Shown here: positions 1 to 9,975 of the stretch, piece by piece
Layout of the letters: each line of letters opens with the position of its first letter
How positions within the stretch are numbered: the first letter of the stretch is position 1
DNA from: Microbacterium gorillae
Lineage (GTDB): Bacteria; Actinomycetota; Actinomycetes; Actinomycetales; Microbacteriaceae
DNA length: 64,000 bases
Assembly: GCF_000826185.2 (NCBI RefSeq)
Contig: NZ_LN648875.1
Location: 440,103 to 504,102 of the forward strand
Reading direction: 5' to 3'
Translations under genes and position numbers: made by a program
Notes under the pieces: generated by a model
What the model was told of the DNA's origin: nothing
Database searches by the model: none
What the model saw: the letters and a program-made list of their open reading frames with translations, nothing else

Positions 1-484
1 CACCGGCCATCGCCGCACCCGTCGCCGCGTCGCGGACCGTGATCGAGAATGTCAGGGGCACGCCCTCCGCCGTGGTCGTGGACGAGCCGAAGCTGGAGCG
101 GATGTCGCTGCGGACGATGCCGGACTCCGTCAGCACGTCGACCCCGTTGGAGCCGTCGCCCGGATACGGACCCTCGGTTTCGCTCGGCACCTCGTCGATC
201 GGTTCGTTCGTCGGCGTCGGTGTGGGCGTGGGCGTCGGCGTGGGGGTCGGTGTGGGCGTGGGGGTCGACGTGGCGGTGGCTGCGGCCGTCACGGTCGCGG
301 TCGGGGCGCACGCGGCCAGCAGGGCACCGAGCCCGACCGTGCCGAAGATCCCGAGCACCCGCCGGCGATCGATCAGCGTGCGGATGTCGTAGACGAGACC
401 CCGGTGGTCTTCGTCCATGACCGTGCCATCAGGATTGATCCAGCGCGGGTCGGTCTCGGTCGTGGGGCTCTCGTCAGCGGTCAT
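1..484 (-). CDS. Secreted intradiol ring-cleavage dioxygenase-like lipoprotein (partial)
   Basis: The gene runs off the left edge, so only the first 161 codons are visible. The ATG at 484 has a GAGGAG Shine-Dalgarno. Residues about 43-64 form a signal with RRR followed by a hydrophobic stretch ending in LLAAC, which suggests Tat export with lipidation at that Cys. A threonine-proline linker of about ten TP repeats follows, then a stretch containing ETEGPYPGDGSNG, typical of the N-terminal part of secreted intradiol dioxygenase-like proteins. The iron ligands would lie beyond the window, so activity cannot be judged. The true substrate of these exported proteins is generally not known; a role on an extracellular catechol-like compound is inference. 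Confidence 0.75.
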   Translation of the reverse strand, partial: MTADESPTTETDPRWINPDGTVMDEDHRGLVYDIRTLIDRRRVLGIFGTVGLGALLAACAPTATVTAAATATSTPTPTPTPTPTPTPTPTPTNEPIDEVPSETEGPYPGDGSNGVDVLTESGIVRSDIRSSFGSSTTTAEGVPLTFSITVRDAATGAAMAG

Positions 485-589
485 CGCGTCTCCTCGGGCG
501 TCGGTCGAAGCCAGCGAACCGCCTGCGGCTATGCAATCACTATGACAAGGGCAAGGAAGACAGATGGATCCGGGCGGGATGGCCGACGA

Positions 590-913
590 TCACCGCTTGT
601 GCACGACACGAACCGCGCCCGTGACCGGGGTCTGCTCGTTCGGGTTCGACCCCGCCAGTCGGACCAGCGGCGCCGTGCGCCGCTCGGACGGCGACACGCT
701 GTGCGCCTCGGCGAACAGCTCGAACCGCCGACCCCGGGCGCGCGCGTGCACCCACGCCAGGGCCTCCAGCACCGAGTCCACGCCGCTGAGGTACCAGCCC
801 TCCCGCTGCCACGGGCCGTCCGGCGCCGCGAAGGCGTAGAAGTTCACCCGATAGATCGGGTAGGCGAGCTCGTAGTCGTGCTCCGCGTCCTCGGTCCGGT
901 GCGCCTCCAGCAT
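590..913 (-). CDS. Hypothetical protein, 107 aa
   Basis: Small soluble protein rich in aromatic residues near the N terminus (YELAYPIYRVNFYAF) with the motif WYLSGVDSVLEALAW in the middle. I do not recognise the family. It begins about 60 bp after the stop codon of the aldo/keto reductase on the same strand, so the two are probably cotranscribed. The ATG at 913 has no strong ribosome site; a GTG six bases upstream (919) is an alternative start. Codon use is like that of the neighbours. No transmembrane segment or signal peptide is visible. Confidence 0.6.
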   Translation of the reverse strand: MLEAHRTEDAEHDYELAYPIYRVNFYAFAAPDGPWQREGWYLSGVDSVLEALAWVHARARGRRFELFAEAHSVSPSERRTAPLVRLAGSNPNEQTPVTGAVRVVHKR

Positions 914-972
914 GCCCACATCCTGCCCCGCCCGATCGCCGACGGCAATCCCCTTCGCCCCACCGGGTGGAC

Positions 973-1800
973 TCAGAACTCCTCGTAGACGGCGGGGTCC
1001 TGGTTCTTCATCCGGCCGTCGGGACGACCGAGGGCGGTGATGCGGTCGACCTCGTCGGCGGTGAGGACGACGTCCGCGGCGGCGAGGTTCTCGCGCTGGC
1101 GCCCCGGATCGGCGGACTTCGGCAGCGGCAGCACGCCACGCGCGACGTGCCACGCCAGGATGGTCTGGATCGGGCTGATCCCGTGGGCCGCGGCGATCTC
1201 CGCGACGACGGGTTCCCCGACGACGTCATTGCCGCGCGCGATCGGGCTCCACGCCTCCGTGATGATGCCCCTCTCGCGGTGGTACGCCACCTGATCGACC
1301 TGCGGGAAGTACGGGTGCAGCTCGATCTGGTTCAGCACGGGGCGGACACCGGTCTCCGCCTCGATCCGCTCCAGGTGCTCGGGCAGGAAGTTCGACACGC
1401 CGATGTGCCGCACCAGCCCCGCCTCCCGCGCCGCGACGAGCGCGCGCCAGGCCTCGACGTACCGTCCGGTGACCGGGTTCGGCCAGTGCACGAGGTAGAG
1501 ATCGATGGCGTCGAGCCCGGTGCGGTAGACGCTCTCCTCGATCGTGCGCAGCGCCGCGTCGTACGCATGATGCCGACCGGGCAGCTTGCTGGTGACCAGG
1601 ACCGTGGCACGGTCGACGTCCGCCTCGCGAACCGCCCGACCGACGGTGCCCTCGTTCTCGTAGTTGAACGCCGAGTCCAGCAGCGTGTAGCCACTCGCCA
1701 GAGCGTCACGGACGGCTCGTACGCCATCCGCTCCGTTCAGTCGATACGTGCCGAGCCCGATGCCGGGCAGCGTGGTTCCGTCGTGCGCGGTGACAGTCAT
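973..1800 (-). CDS. Aldo/keto reductase (2,5-diketo-D-gluconate reductase type)
   Basis: NADPH-dependent reductase of carbonyl compounds with the (beta/alpha)8 fold. The catalytic tetrad is present: Asp42 (LLDSAFNYEN), Tyr47, Lys72 (TSKLPG) and His105 (YLVHWPNP). The family phrase GVSNF is also seen. Length (275 aa) is normal for the AKR5-like group. The start is the ATG at 1800; a TAGCGT -10 box ends six bases upstream, so the mRNA is probably leaderless. It follows gdhA in the same direction but a strong hairpin separates them. The physiological substrate cannot be read from the sequence. Confidence 0.88.
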   Translation of the reverse strand: MTVTAHDGTTLPGIGLGTYRLNGADGVRAVRDALASGYTLLDSAFNYENEGTVGRAVREADVDRATVLVTSKLPGRHHAYDAALRTIEESVYRTGLDAIDLYLVHWPNPVTGRYVEAWRALVAAREAGLVRHIGVSNFLPEHLERIEAETGVRPVLNQIELHPYFPQVDQVAYHRERGIITEAWSPIARGNDVVGEPVVAEIAAAHGISPIQTILAWHVARGVLPLPKSADPGRQRENLAAADVVLTADEVDRITALGRPDGRMKNQDPAVYEEF

Positions 1801-1806
1801 GCGACC

Positions 1807-1812
1807 ACGCTA
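1807..1812 (-). promoter_or_regulatory. -10 box TAGCGT, leaderless promoter of the aldo/keto reductase
   Basis: TAGCGT on the minus strand, six bases before the ATG at 1800; transcription would start at the A of the start codon. Confidence 0.6.
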
Positions 1813-1824
1813 GACCGGAAACGG

Positions 1825-1864
1825 ACGACGCCCGTCCGGCGCCGAAGCGCAGGACGGGCGTCGT
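1825..1864 (-). terminator. Rho-independent-like hairpin after gdhA
   Basis: A perfect 13-bp stem (1825-1837 with 1852-1864, ACGACGCCCGTCC) with a 14-base loop that can itself pair. It lies 17 bp past the gdhA stop and before the next gene. There is no U-tract, as is usual in this GC range. Confidence 0.7.
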
Positions 1865-1881
1865 GGCGTCCGAGCGTGGAC

Positions 1882-3541
<1,660 letters not shown>

Positions 3542-4525
3542 TCAACCCACAGCGGAGTCCCGACTCTGCATCCGCGCTCGCGTCTCCGCGGCGGCCTGGT
3601 TCCGGAACACTGACGGGGACATTCCGAGCACGGTCTTGAAGGTGCGCAGCAGACGGTCCTCGGAACCGAGACCGGAAAGCCGCGCGACACGGCGCAACGG
3701 TATCCGCGGATCATCGCTGAGCAGCAGCTGCGCGTGCGCCACACGCCGGTTGCGCACCAGTGCCGCGATGGAGAGGCCACGCCCCTCGAACAGGGCGTAG
3801 AGGTAACGACGACTGACCCCGAGCCGGCGCGCCAGCGCGGCGGCGTCCAGTCCCGGGTCGGTGTACCCCTCCTCGATCAGGGCGAGCACGCGTGCCCGCG
3901 CCTGCGCGGCGATGTCCTCGTGCTCGGTGACATCATGCGCGCTGAGCAGCGCGAGCAGGGTCTCGAACATCCCGGCCTCCACCGCGAGCGCGTCGGCGGC
4001 GTCCAATCCGGCGATGGTGTCCCCGAGTTCGACGAGCACGCGCTCCACCGGGCCCATTCCCCAGGTCGTGCTCGCCAGGCGACGCGGCTCGATCCCCCGC
4101 GCCTCCAGGACGGTCGCCGGAACATACAGCACCGCGAGGTCGGAGCCTGGTTCGAGGATGGCCTCATGCGGATCATCCGCCATCAGCGGCATCACGGTGC
4201 CGGCCCCGACGACGGCGGCCCGATGGTCGTAGGTGACGCGAGCACGACCGGCGAGCAGCATCGCGAACTGCAGATCCGCACTCTGCCGGGCGCGCACCTC
4301 CGCTCCGTTGCGGGTGAAGGCGACGCCCCCGCCGGTGTAGTGGACGTAACCGAGACGCCTCCCCTCCCACGCGGCGAACGTGTCCGATCGCGGACCGGAG
4401 AGCACGGGCGCGACCCGGCGGCCGGGAGCGACGGCGGAGAGCTCACCCACCGTCGTCAATCGTCGAATGGGCTGTCGATGAAAACCGCCGTCGCTGCCGA
4501 CGGGGCGTCGCGTGTCATCCGTCAC
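3542..4525 (-). CDS. AraC-family transcriptional regulator
   Basis: 327 aa. The N-terminal two thirds resemble the AraC-binding-like 2 cupin domain. The C-terminal 100 residues form the double helix-turn-helix, with LDAAALARRLGVSRRYLYALF in the first HTH and FKTVLGMSPSVFR at the end. The GTG at 4525 is chosen because AGGAGGT stands five bases upstream; an open extension to 4654 lacks this. It is divergent from the DUF3054 gene, and its 3' end faces the gdhA leader, which makes gdhA a possible but unproven target. The effector is unknown. Confidence 0.85.
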   Translation of the reverse strand: MTDDTRRPVGSDGGFHRQPIRRLTTVGELSAVAPGRRVAPVLSGPRSDTFAAWEGRRLGYVHYTGGGVAFTRNGAEVRARQSADLQFAMLLAGRARVTYDHRAAVVGAGTVMPLMADDPHEAILEPGSDLAVLYVPATVLEARGIEPRRLASTTWGMGPVERVLVELGDTIAGLDAADALAVEAGMFETLLALLSAHDVTEHEDIAAQARARVLALIEEGYTDPGLDAAALARRLGVSRRYLYALFEGRGLSIAALVRNRRVAHAQLLLSDDPRIPLRRVARLSGLGSEDRLLRTFKTVLGMSPSVFRNQAAAETRARMQSRDSAVG

Positions 4526-4638
4526 GTCACACCTCCTGCCGCCCAGTGTCGGAGAACGTCGCCGCGAGCGCGCGTGAACGGGCCGGGAAAATCCTGGTGA
4601 CGTCCTCCGCCCGGTCCCGGCGGTGCGACGATGGAAGC

Positions 4639-5031
4639 GTGAGCACCCCCGCACCCCCTCCCTCCGCCCCCCTGCGTTCCACCCTGCTCAGCCTCGGTCT
4701 GGACGCGGTGCTGATCATCGTGTTCGCGGCGATCGGACGTGCCAGCCACCACGAGGATCCGATCGCCGGACTGTTCACGACGGCCTGGCCGTTCCTCGTC
4801 GGCCTGGCCCTGGGCTGGCTCATCTCGCTCGCATGGCGCCGCCCGATGGCGATCGGGCGCACCGGGGTGCCGGTCTGGCTCATCACCGTCGCGGCCGGGA
4901 TGGCGCTGCGCGTGCTGGCAGACCAGGGCACGCAGCCGGCGTTCATCATCGTCGCGACGATCGTGATCGGTGTGTTCCTGCTCGGCTGGCGTGCCGTCGC
5001 GGCGCTCGTCACGCGAGCGCGCCGCCACTGA
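4639..5031 (+). CDS. DUF3054 family membrane protein
   Basis: 130 aa with four hydrophobic segments, typical of DUF3054 proteins of actinobacteria; no function is known. The charged phrase FAAIGRASHHED follows the first membrane segment and LAWRRPMAIGRTGVPVWL lies between the second and third. The GTG at 4639 is preceded by GGAAG. The longer open frame from 4546 would add a charged segment that does not look like the family N terminus. It is divergent from the AraC gene and precedes the alarmone synthetase by 64 bp. Confidence 0.75.
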   Translation: MSTPAPPPSAPLRSTLLSLGLDAVLIIVFAAIGRASHHEDPIAGLFTTAWPFLVGLALGWLISLAWRRPMAIGRTGVPVWLITVAAGMALRVLADQGTQPAFIIVATIVIGVFLLGWRAVAALVTRARRH

Positions 5032-5082
5032 CCCGACGCTCGGCGTCCGCGTCCCACACAGCCGTTTCGTATGACCGGTGAC

Positions 5083-5088
5083 TAGCGT
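5083..5088 (+). promoter_or_regulatory. -10 box TAGCGT, leaderless promoter of the alarmone synthetase
   Basis: TAGCGT followed by seven bases and the ATG at 5096; no ribosome-binding site precedes this ATG. Confidence 0.55.
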
Positions 5089-5095
5089 TGCGGTC

Positions 5096-5872
5096 ATGTC
5101 CTCGATCTCGGCCGACCCGATGTTCACGACCGGACGGACCGCCGACGCGGCACCGTCTCCGCTGTTCTCCAACGACCGGGGATTCCTCGCTCCCGACGGT
5201 GACGTCCTCCTCACGCCGGAGCAGCTGCGCGAGTTCCGGGACACGTTCAGCCGCTTCATGACCCAGTACGAATTCGGGTTGCGCGAGATCGAGACCAAGC
5301 TCACGATCCTGCGCGACGAGTTCCAGCTGATGCACGACTACAACCCGATCGAGCACGTCTCCAGCCGGGTGAAGTCGTTGGAGAGCCTGGGCGACAAGGT
5401 CCGCCGCCGCGGGCTGAGCCTGGACCTGGAAGAGGTCCGGGCGAACATCACCGACATCGCCGGTGTGCGCGTCGTCTGCGCCTTCACCCGCGATGCGTAC
5501 CGGATGTTCGACCTGCTCACCGCCCAGGCGGACGTGGAGGTCAAACTCGTCAAGGACTACATCGCCGCACCGAAGGCGAACGGCTACAAGAGCCTGCACG
5601 TCATCGTCGAGGTCCCGGTGTTCCTGTCCACGGGCCCGGTCTCGGTCCCGGTCGAGGTCCAGTTCCGCACCGTCGCGATGGACTTCTGGGCGAGCCTCGA
5701 GCACAAGATCTACTACAAGTACGACGGCCGTGTTCCGGACGGTCTGATCGCCGAACTCACCGAAGCCGCCGGCTCCGCCGCCGAACTGGATGACCGGATG
5801 GCGCGCCTGCACGCCGAACTGCACCCGTCCCCGGCTGCGGCGAAGCCTGCGACGGGTCCACAGGACGTGTGA
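5096..5872 (+). CDS. Small alarmone synthetase (GTP pyrophosphokinase family)
   Basis: 258 aa, a stand-alone RelA/SpoT synthetase domain without the HD hydrolase, TGS or ACT domains, so it belongs to the small alarmone synthetases that make (p)ppGpp from ATP and GTP/GDP. Recognisable blocks are SSRVKSLESLGDKVRRRG, DIAGVRVVCAF, KDYIAAPKANGYKSLHVIV and VEVQFRTVAMDFWASLEHK, which hold the nucleotide and Mg2+ contacts. The start is taken at the ATG at 5096 because of the leaderless -10; a GTG at 5078 is in frame. A short direct repeat (CGGGTCCACAG) occurs at the 3' end and again 49 bp further on. Confidence 0.88.
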   Translation: MSSISADPMFTTGRTADAAPSPLFSNDRGFLAPDGDVLLTPEQLREFRDTFSRFMTQYEFGLREIETKLTILRDEFQLMHDYNPIEHVSSRVKSLESLGDKVRRRGLSLDLEEVRANITDIAGVRVVCAFTRDAYRMFDLLTAQADVEVKLVKDYIAAPKANGYKSLHVIVEVPVFLSTGPVSVPVEVQFRTVAMDFWASLEHKIYYKYDGRVPDGLIAELTEAAGSAAELDDRMARLHAELHPSPAAAKPATGPQDV

Positions 5873-5936
5873 ACCCGGCGCCGAGAATCTCGCGTCACCC
5901 GCGGGTCCACAGAATGCGTGGGCCGGCCGTGGGGAA

Positions 5937-6551
5937 TCAGACCTCGTCCGAGGGTGCCACCGGACGCCCGAGGGAGAGCATCAGCCGGTTCGCCCAGTTG
6001 AAGAACGCGGCACCGTGGATGACGTCCGCGATCTCATGGTCGTCCAGGCCCGCCGCGCGCAGACGCTCGACGTGATCCGGACCGAACGCGAGCGGGGTGA
6101 CGGTGAGCGCCTCGGCGGCCTCGACCACCGCGTTCCAGCGGTCCCCGAGCTCCGCACGGGTGCCTTCCGCGAGGAGGCGGTCGACGTCCTCCGGACGCTT
6201 GCCGTGGTGCGCCGCGAACCGCGCGTGCACGGAGGCGCAGAAGACGCACCCGTTCACCCGGGACGCCGCCGTCGCGGCGAGCTCCCGCTCCGCCCGCGGC
6301 AGGCCGTCCCTGGTGTTGTAGAAGATGTCCTTGTCCACCAGGGTGCGGGCCCGCAGCGCTTCCGGATCCCGCGCGAGCAGCCGGAAGTAGTCGCTGGACG
6401 CGCGGCCGCGGTCGACCAGACCGGCATAGTGGCGTTCCGTGAGCTCGTCCTGGGGCACCGGCTCCAGCCACGGCAGCCAGCCCACCTCGCCGCGCGTGAA
6501 CGCGTGCGGGTGCACGGCGTCGTGGGTCAGGACGGGGGTGGATTCGGTCAT
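5937..6551 (-). CDS. Alkylhydroperoxidase (AhpD-like) domain protein
   Basis: 204 aa CMD-fold protein. The AhpD catalytic pattern is complete: Glu90-x11-Cys102-x2-Cys105-x3-His109 (GCVFCASVHA), so thiol peroxidase or disulfide reductase activity is plausible. It is the last gene of the seven-gene ABC/monooxygenase operon; GGAGGTG lies upstream of the ATG at 6551. It resembles, as I recall, the Avi_7169 subfamily, defined by occurring beside ABC importers and luciferase-like monooxygenases. A role in detoxifying peroxides or reducing disulfides released by the monooxygenase is inference. Confidence 0.85.
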   Translation of the reverse strand: MTESTPVLTHDAVHPHAFTRGEVGWLPWLEPVPQDELTERHYAGLVDRGRASSDYFRLLARDPEALRARTLVDKDIFYNTRDGLPRAERELAATAASRVNGCVFCASVHARFAAHHGKRPEDVDRLLAEGTRAELGDRWNAVVEAAEALTVTPLAFGPDHVERLRAAGLDDHEIADVIHGAAFFNWANRLMLSLGRPVAPSDEV

Positions 6552-6606
6552 TCGGACACCTCCGAGCGAGCGTGGAACAGAGCGAACGTGGGCGCAGCGG
6601 ATTTCG

Positions 6607-7260
6607 TCATGAAGAAACCTCCGAGGTGCGGATGAGAACGCGCAGGCCGTGTGCCACGCGCTGTTGGAAGGCGAGGAAGGACACGAGCTGCGACAGCGAG
6701 ACGATGCCGTCCGCGTCCCATCCCGCCGCGACGAGGGCCGCGATCGCCGCGTCGTCCGCCTCCCGCGGGCGGTGGACGAGCAGGTGCGTGTGCGCGAGCG
6801 CCGCGGCCAGACGCGCGCCGAGCGCCACCGTCACGGTCGCGTTCGGGTCGTAGCGACCTCCGTCCGTGCTCTCCCCGGCCAACCCCGCCTCGCGATAGAC
6901 GCCGAACGGACCGGTTCCGGCGTGCGCGTCGGCCTCGGCCAGCACCACCTCCGCACGGTCCGGATCGATCGCCCGTGCGCGCGCGCCGTAGAACGCGGCG
7001 GTGGTGTCCACGGCCGCGAGCCGTGTCGTGAACGCCGCCACCAGCTCCCGCTCGGTCTGCGAGAAGGCGGCGTCCGAGACCGGCTCGAACAGCGCCTGGA
7101 AGGACGCCTGCAGCTGGTCCCGGGTCACCGGGCGCCGATCACGGAGCGCGGAGGTCCGCTCCCGCGTGGCCAGGTCCGCGCCATCCAGACCGAGGAGGGC
7201 GTCGACGACGTCGGTCGTCGCGGTGCCGGCTGCCGTCGCCGTGGCGGTTGCGGATGTCAT
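6607..7260 (-). CDS. CMD-domain protein lacking the CxxC motif
   Basis: 217 aa, helical, with the carboxymuconolactone decarboxylase-like fold. It resembles the partner subfamily (Avi_7170 type) that accompanies the AhpD-like protein next door. The position where AhpD carries CxxC-x3-H reads about AAALAHTHLLVHRP, so the redox cysteines are absent, although histidines remain. Its ATG shares one base with the TGA of the monooxygenase upstream (TGATG), implying translational coupling. It may be a structural partner of the AhpD-like protein or a non-redox enzyme; the sequence does not decide. Confidence 0.75.
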   Translation of the reverse strand: MTSATATATAAGTATTDVVDALLGLDGADLATRERTSALRDRRPVTRDQLQASFQALFEPVSDAAFSQTERELVAAFTTRLAAVDTTAAFYGARARAIDPDRAEVVLAEADAHAGTGPFGVYREAGLAGESTDGGRYDPNATVTVALGARLAAALAHTHLLVHRPREADDAAIAALVAAGWDADGIVSLSQLVSFLAFQQRVAHGLRVLIRTSEVSS

Positions 7261-8285
7261 CAGTGGGTCTCCTTCACAGACGTCGGCTCACGGGTGGACC
7301 ACCCGAGGGCCGGCGCGACGTCGGTCGCGAACAGTTCGATGGAACGCAGCACGTGCTCGTGCGGCGCGTCGACGGAGTGGACCTGGAACGCCACCTCGGT
7401 GGCCCGCTGCAGGGTGGTGTCCGCCGCGAGCGAGGCGGCCACCTCCTCCGGTGTGCCCAGGTGGGTGTCGGTGGCGCGAATCAGTGCGTCGAGGTCGCCG
7501 TCCGGGATCACCTGACCGCTGCGGCGCAGACCCTCGGCGCCGCGGCGCAGTCCGGTCTCCGCGAAGCGGAGAGCTTCAGCGCGCGTGTCGGCCACGAAGA
7601 CCGTCCGCGACGCGGTGATCCTCGGGGCGATTCCGTCCGGAAGCGCGTTCAGGTACGCGTCGATGATCGGCTCCTGCACCGCGGACAGCGACGCCGTGGG
7701 GCTCTCCGTCGGACGCGGCTGCGTGCGCGAGAGCAGCAGCCCGTCGCCGGGGGTGCCGGCTCGAGTCCCGCCGAACGCGGAGAAGGTCGCCTGCCAGATC
7801 CGCTCGCCGAGTGTCCCGGCGGGCGGGTACAGCGTATTTCCGGCGCCGATGTCGCCCCCGGTGAGCGCTGCACGCAGCACCGCCAGCTTGTCCTCGAAGT
7901 CCGCGGCCTTGTTCTTCACGTCGGCGCCGAACGGAATGAACGAGCTCGGCGTCCCGCCACTGCCCACGCCGAGATCGATGCGCGCGTGGCTGAGAAGGTC
8001 GGCCACGACGGCGTCCTCCGCCACGTGCACCGGCTGCTCCAACGGCAGCGTGATGACGCCGGTGGCGAGGCGGATCTCGCTGGTGTGTGCGGCGACGTGG
8101 GCCAGGAACACGAACGGCGAGGGCAGTCCGCCCTCCGCGGCCCGGAAGTGGTGCTGGGCCACCCACGCGCGCTGGATGCCGAAGCGCTCCGCGTGCTGGA
8201 TCTGCTCGGTGGCGAGACGGAAGCGCTCCGCCGGGGGCGCGTCATCCAGCAGGCGGGTGAAGAAGGCCAGAGTGGGCGCGGTCAT
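7260..8285 (-). CDS. FMN-dependent luciferase-like monooxygenase (KPN_01858-type)
   Basis: 341 aa bacterial luciferase-fold flavoprotein with RAWVAQHHF, ATGVITLPLEQPVHVAEDAVVAD and GVGSGGTPSSFIPFG, which are typical of the LLM class using reduced FMN and oxygen. The ATG at 8285 is preceded by GGAGG; upstream in-frame codons overlap the ABC ATPase gene and look non-coding. It is encoded between the importer and two AhpD/CMD-like proteins, so it probably oxidises the imported compound. C-S, C-N and C-P bond cleavage are all known in this superfamily; the choice here is open. Confidence 0.85.
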   Translation of the reverse strand: MTAPTLAFFTRLLDDAPPAERFRLATEQIQHAERFGIQRAWVAQHHFRAAEGGLPSPFVFLAHVAAHTSEIRLATGVITLPLEQPVHVAEDAVVADLLSHARIDLGVGSGGTPSSFIPFGADVKNKAADFEDKLAVLRAALTGGDIGAGNTLYPPAGTLGERIWQATFSAFGGTRAGTPGDGLLLSRTQPRPTESPTASLSAVQEPIIDAYLNALPDGIAPRITASRTVFVADTRAEALRFAETGLRRGAEGLRRSGQVIPDGDLDALIRATDTHLGTPEEVAASLAADTTLQRATEVAFQVHSVDAPHEHVLRSIELFATDVAPALGWSTREPTSVKETH

Positions 8286-8328
8286 GACGGAGCCTCCGTT
8301 TCGGCGAATGCGGTCGGTGTCGAGAGCG

Positions 8329-9975
8329 TCATGCGATCGCCTCGGACCGGTTCGGCACGGCGGCGAGCAGCTCGCGCGTGTAATCGTCCTGCGGGGCGGT
8401 GAAGATCTCCCGGGTGTCACCGCTCTCCACGATCCGGCCGCGACGCATCACCGAGACGGTGTGGCTGAGCCGGCGCACCACGGCGAGGTCGTGCGAGATG
8501 AACAGGTAGGTCAGCCCCAGCTCGCGCTGCAGTTCGTCGAGGAGGTCGAGGATTCGGGCCTGCACGGTGACATCGAGCGCGGACACGGCTTCATCGAGCA
8601 CGACCACGGACGGATCCGCGGCGAGGGCTCGGGCGATCGCGACGCGCTGACGCTGACCGCCGCTGAGCTCACGCGGTGAGCGCGTGGCCACGTCGGCGGG
8701 CAGGGCCACGCGGTCCAGGAGCTCCGCGACCCGCTCGCGGCGCGAGGTCCGATCGCCGATGCGGAAGTTCACCAGCGGTTCACCGATGATCGCCGCGATG
8801 CTCTGGCGCGGGTCCAGCGAGGAGAACGGGTTCTGGTAGACCAGCTGCACGGTCCGGCGCAGATCCTGGACGGCCCGGCCGCGCAGCGCGGTGACGTTCG
8901 TGCCGTCGATGCGGACCGTTCCGGCATCCGCGTCCACGAACCGCGTCACGATCCGAGCGGTCGTGGTCTTGCCGGACCCGGACTCCCCCACGATCGCGTG
9001 CGTCGTGCCGCGGCGGATCCGGAACGAGACGTCATCGACGGCCAGGAACGGGTTCCGTCCGGCGGCGGCGAAGCGCTTGGTCAGCCCCTCGGCCTCGACG
9101 GCGTACGGGTTCTCGGCGGCGACGGCGGCCGCGTCGCGGAGGTACAGCGGGGCCGGTGGCGTCCGCGGCTCCACGGTCGCGAACGCCGGAGCATCCGCGA
9201 GCAGGCGACGCGTGTACGGCTCGGTGGGTGCGGCCAGCAGCTCGCCGGTCGGCGCGTTCTCCACGACGGCCCCGTCCTGCAGCACCACGATCCGGTCGGA
9301 CCGATCCGCCGCGACGCCGAGGTCGTGCGTGACCAGCAGCAGGGCGGTGCCCTCCTGCCGGCGGAGGTCATCCAGCAGGTCCAGGATGCGCCGCTGCACG
9401 GTCGCATCAAGCGCGCTCGTCGGCTCGTCGGCGATGATCAGACGGGGCCGCAACGCGATCGCGATCGCGATCAGCACGCGCTGGCGCATGCCACCGGAGA
9501 GCTCGTGCGGGTACTGGGATGCGCGCAGCTCGGGGTCATCCAACCCGACGCGCTCGAGCAGCTCGAGGACGCGAGCGCGCCGAGTGGATCGGTCGCGCTC
9601 GCCGTGGAGCTTCAGGATCTCCTCGACCTGCACGCCGACGCGGCGCACCGGATCCAGCGAGGACACCGGGTCCTGCGGCACCAGGCCGACCGCGACCCCG
9701 CGCACCGTGCGCAGACGAGCGTCGGACCAGTCGGCGATGTCCACGCCGCCCAAACGGATCGCGCCGCCCTCGATCCGTCCGCCGGTCGGCAGCAGCCCGA
9801 GCACGGCGTGCGCGGTGGTGGACTTGCCGGAGCCGGACTCGCCCACGAGGGCCACCGACTCGCCCGGCGCGATGGTCAGATCCACGCCGTGGACGACCTC
9901 ACGCTGACCGTCCCGCGTGCGGTACGAAACCCGGAGCCCGGAGATGTCCAGGACAGGAGTCTGTTGATCGCTCAT
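8329..9975 (-). CDS. Fused dual ATP-binding subunit of peptide-type ABC importer
   Basis: 548 aa with two complete ABC domains in tandem, as in GsiA. Domain 1: Walker A GESGSGKST (45-53), signature LSGG (159-162), Walker B ending ADE (about 184). Domain 2: Walker A GESGSGKTT (330-338), LSGG (437-440), Walker B ending LDE (about 462). Both carry the switch His in THDL/SHDL. It energises import through the two permeases encoded upstream. Its start overlaps the permease stop by four bases (ATGA). Confidence 0.93.
   Translation of the reverse strand: MSDQQTPVLDISGLRVSYRTRDGQREVVHGVDLTIAPGESVALVGESGSGKSTTAHAVLGLLPTGGRIEGGAIRLGGVDIADWSDARLRTVRGVAVGLVPQDPVSSLDPVRRVGVQVEEILKLHGERDRSTRRARVLELLERVGLDDPELRASQYPHELSGGMRQRVLIAIAIALRPRLIIADEPTSALDATVQRRILDLLDDLRRQEGTALLLVTHDLGVAADRSDRIVVLQDGAVVENAPTGELLAAPTEPYTRRLLADAPAFATVEPRTPPAPLYLRDAAAVAAENPYAVEAEGLTKRFAAAGRNPFLAVDDVSFRIRRGTTHAIVGESGSGKTTTARIVTRFVDADAGTVRIDGTNVTALRGRAVQDLRRTVQLVYQNPFSSLDPRQSIAAIIGEPLVNFRIGDRTSRRERVAELLDRVALPADVATRSPRELSGGQRQRVAIARALAADPSVVVLDEAVSALDVTVQARILDLLDELQRELGLTYLFISHDLAVVRRLSHTVSVMRRGRIVESGDTREIFTAPQDDYTRELLAAVPNRSEAIA

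Noticed and set aside
4501..4540. GTCAC words near the AraC start as a fourth phased array
   Set aside because: The TCA triplets there are at 4515, 4522 and 4527, without 10-bp phasing, and they lie inside the gene start and ribosome site.
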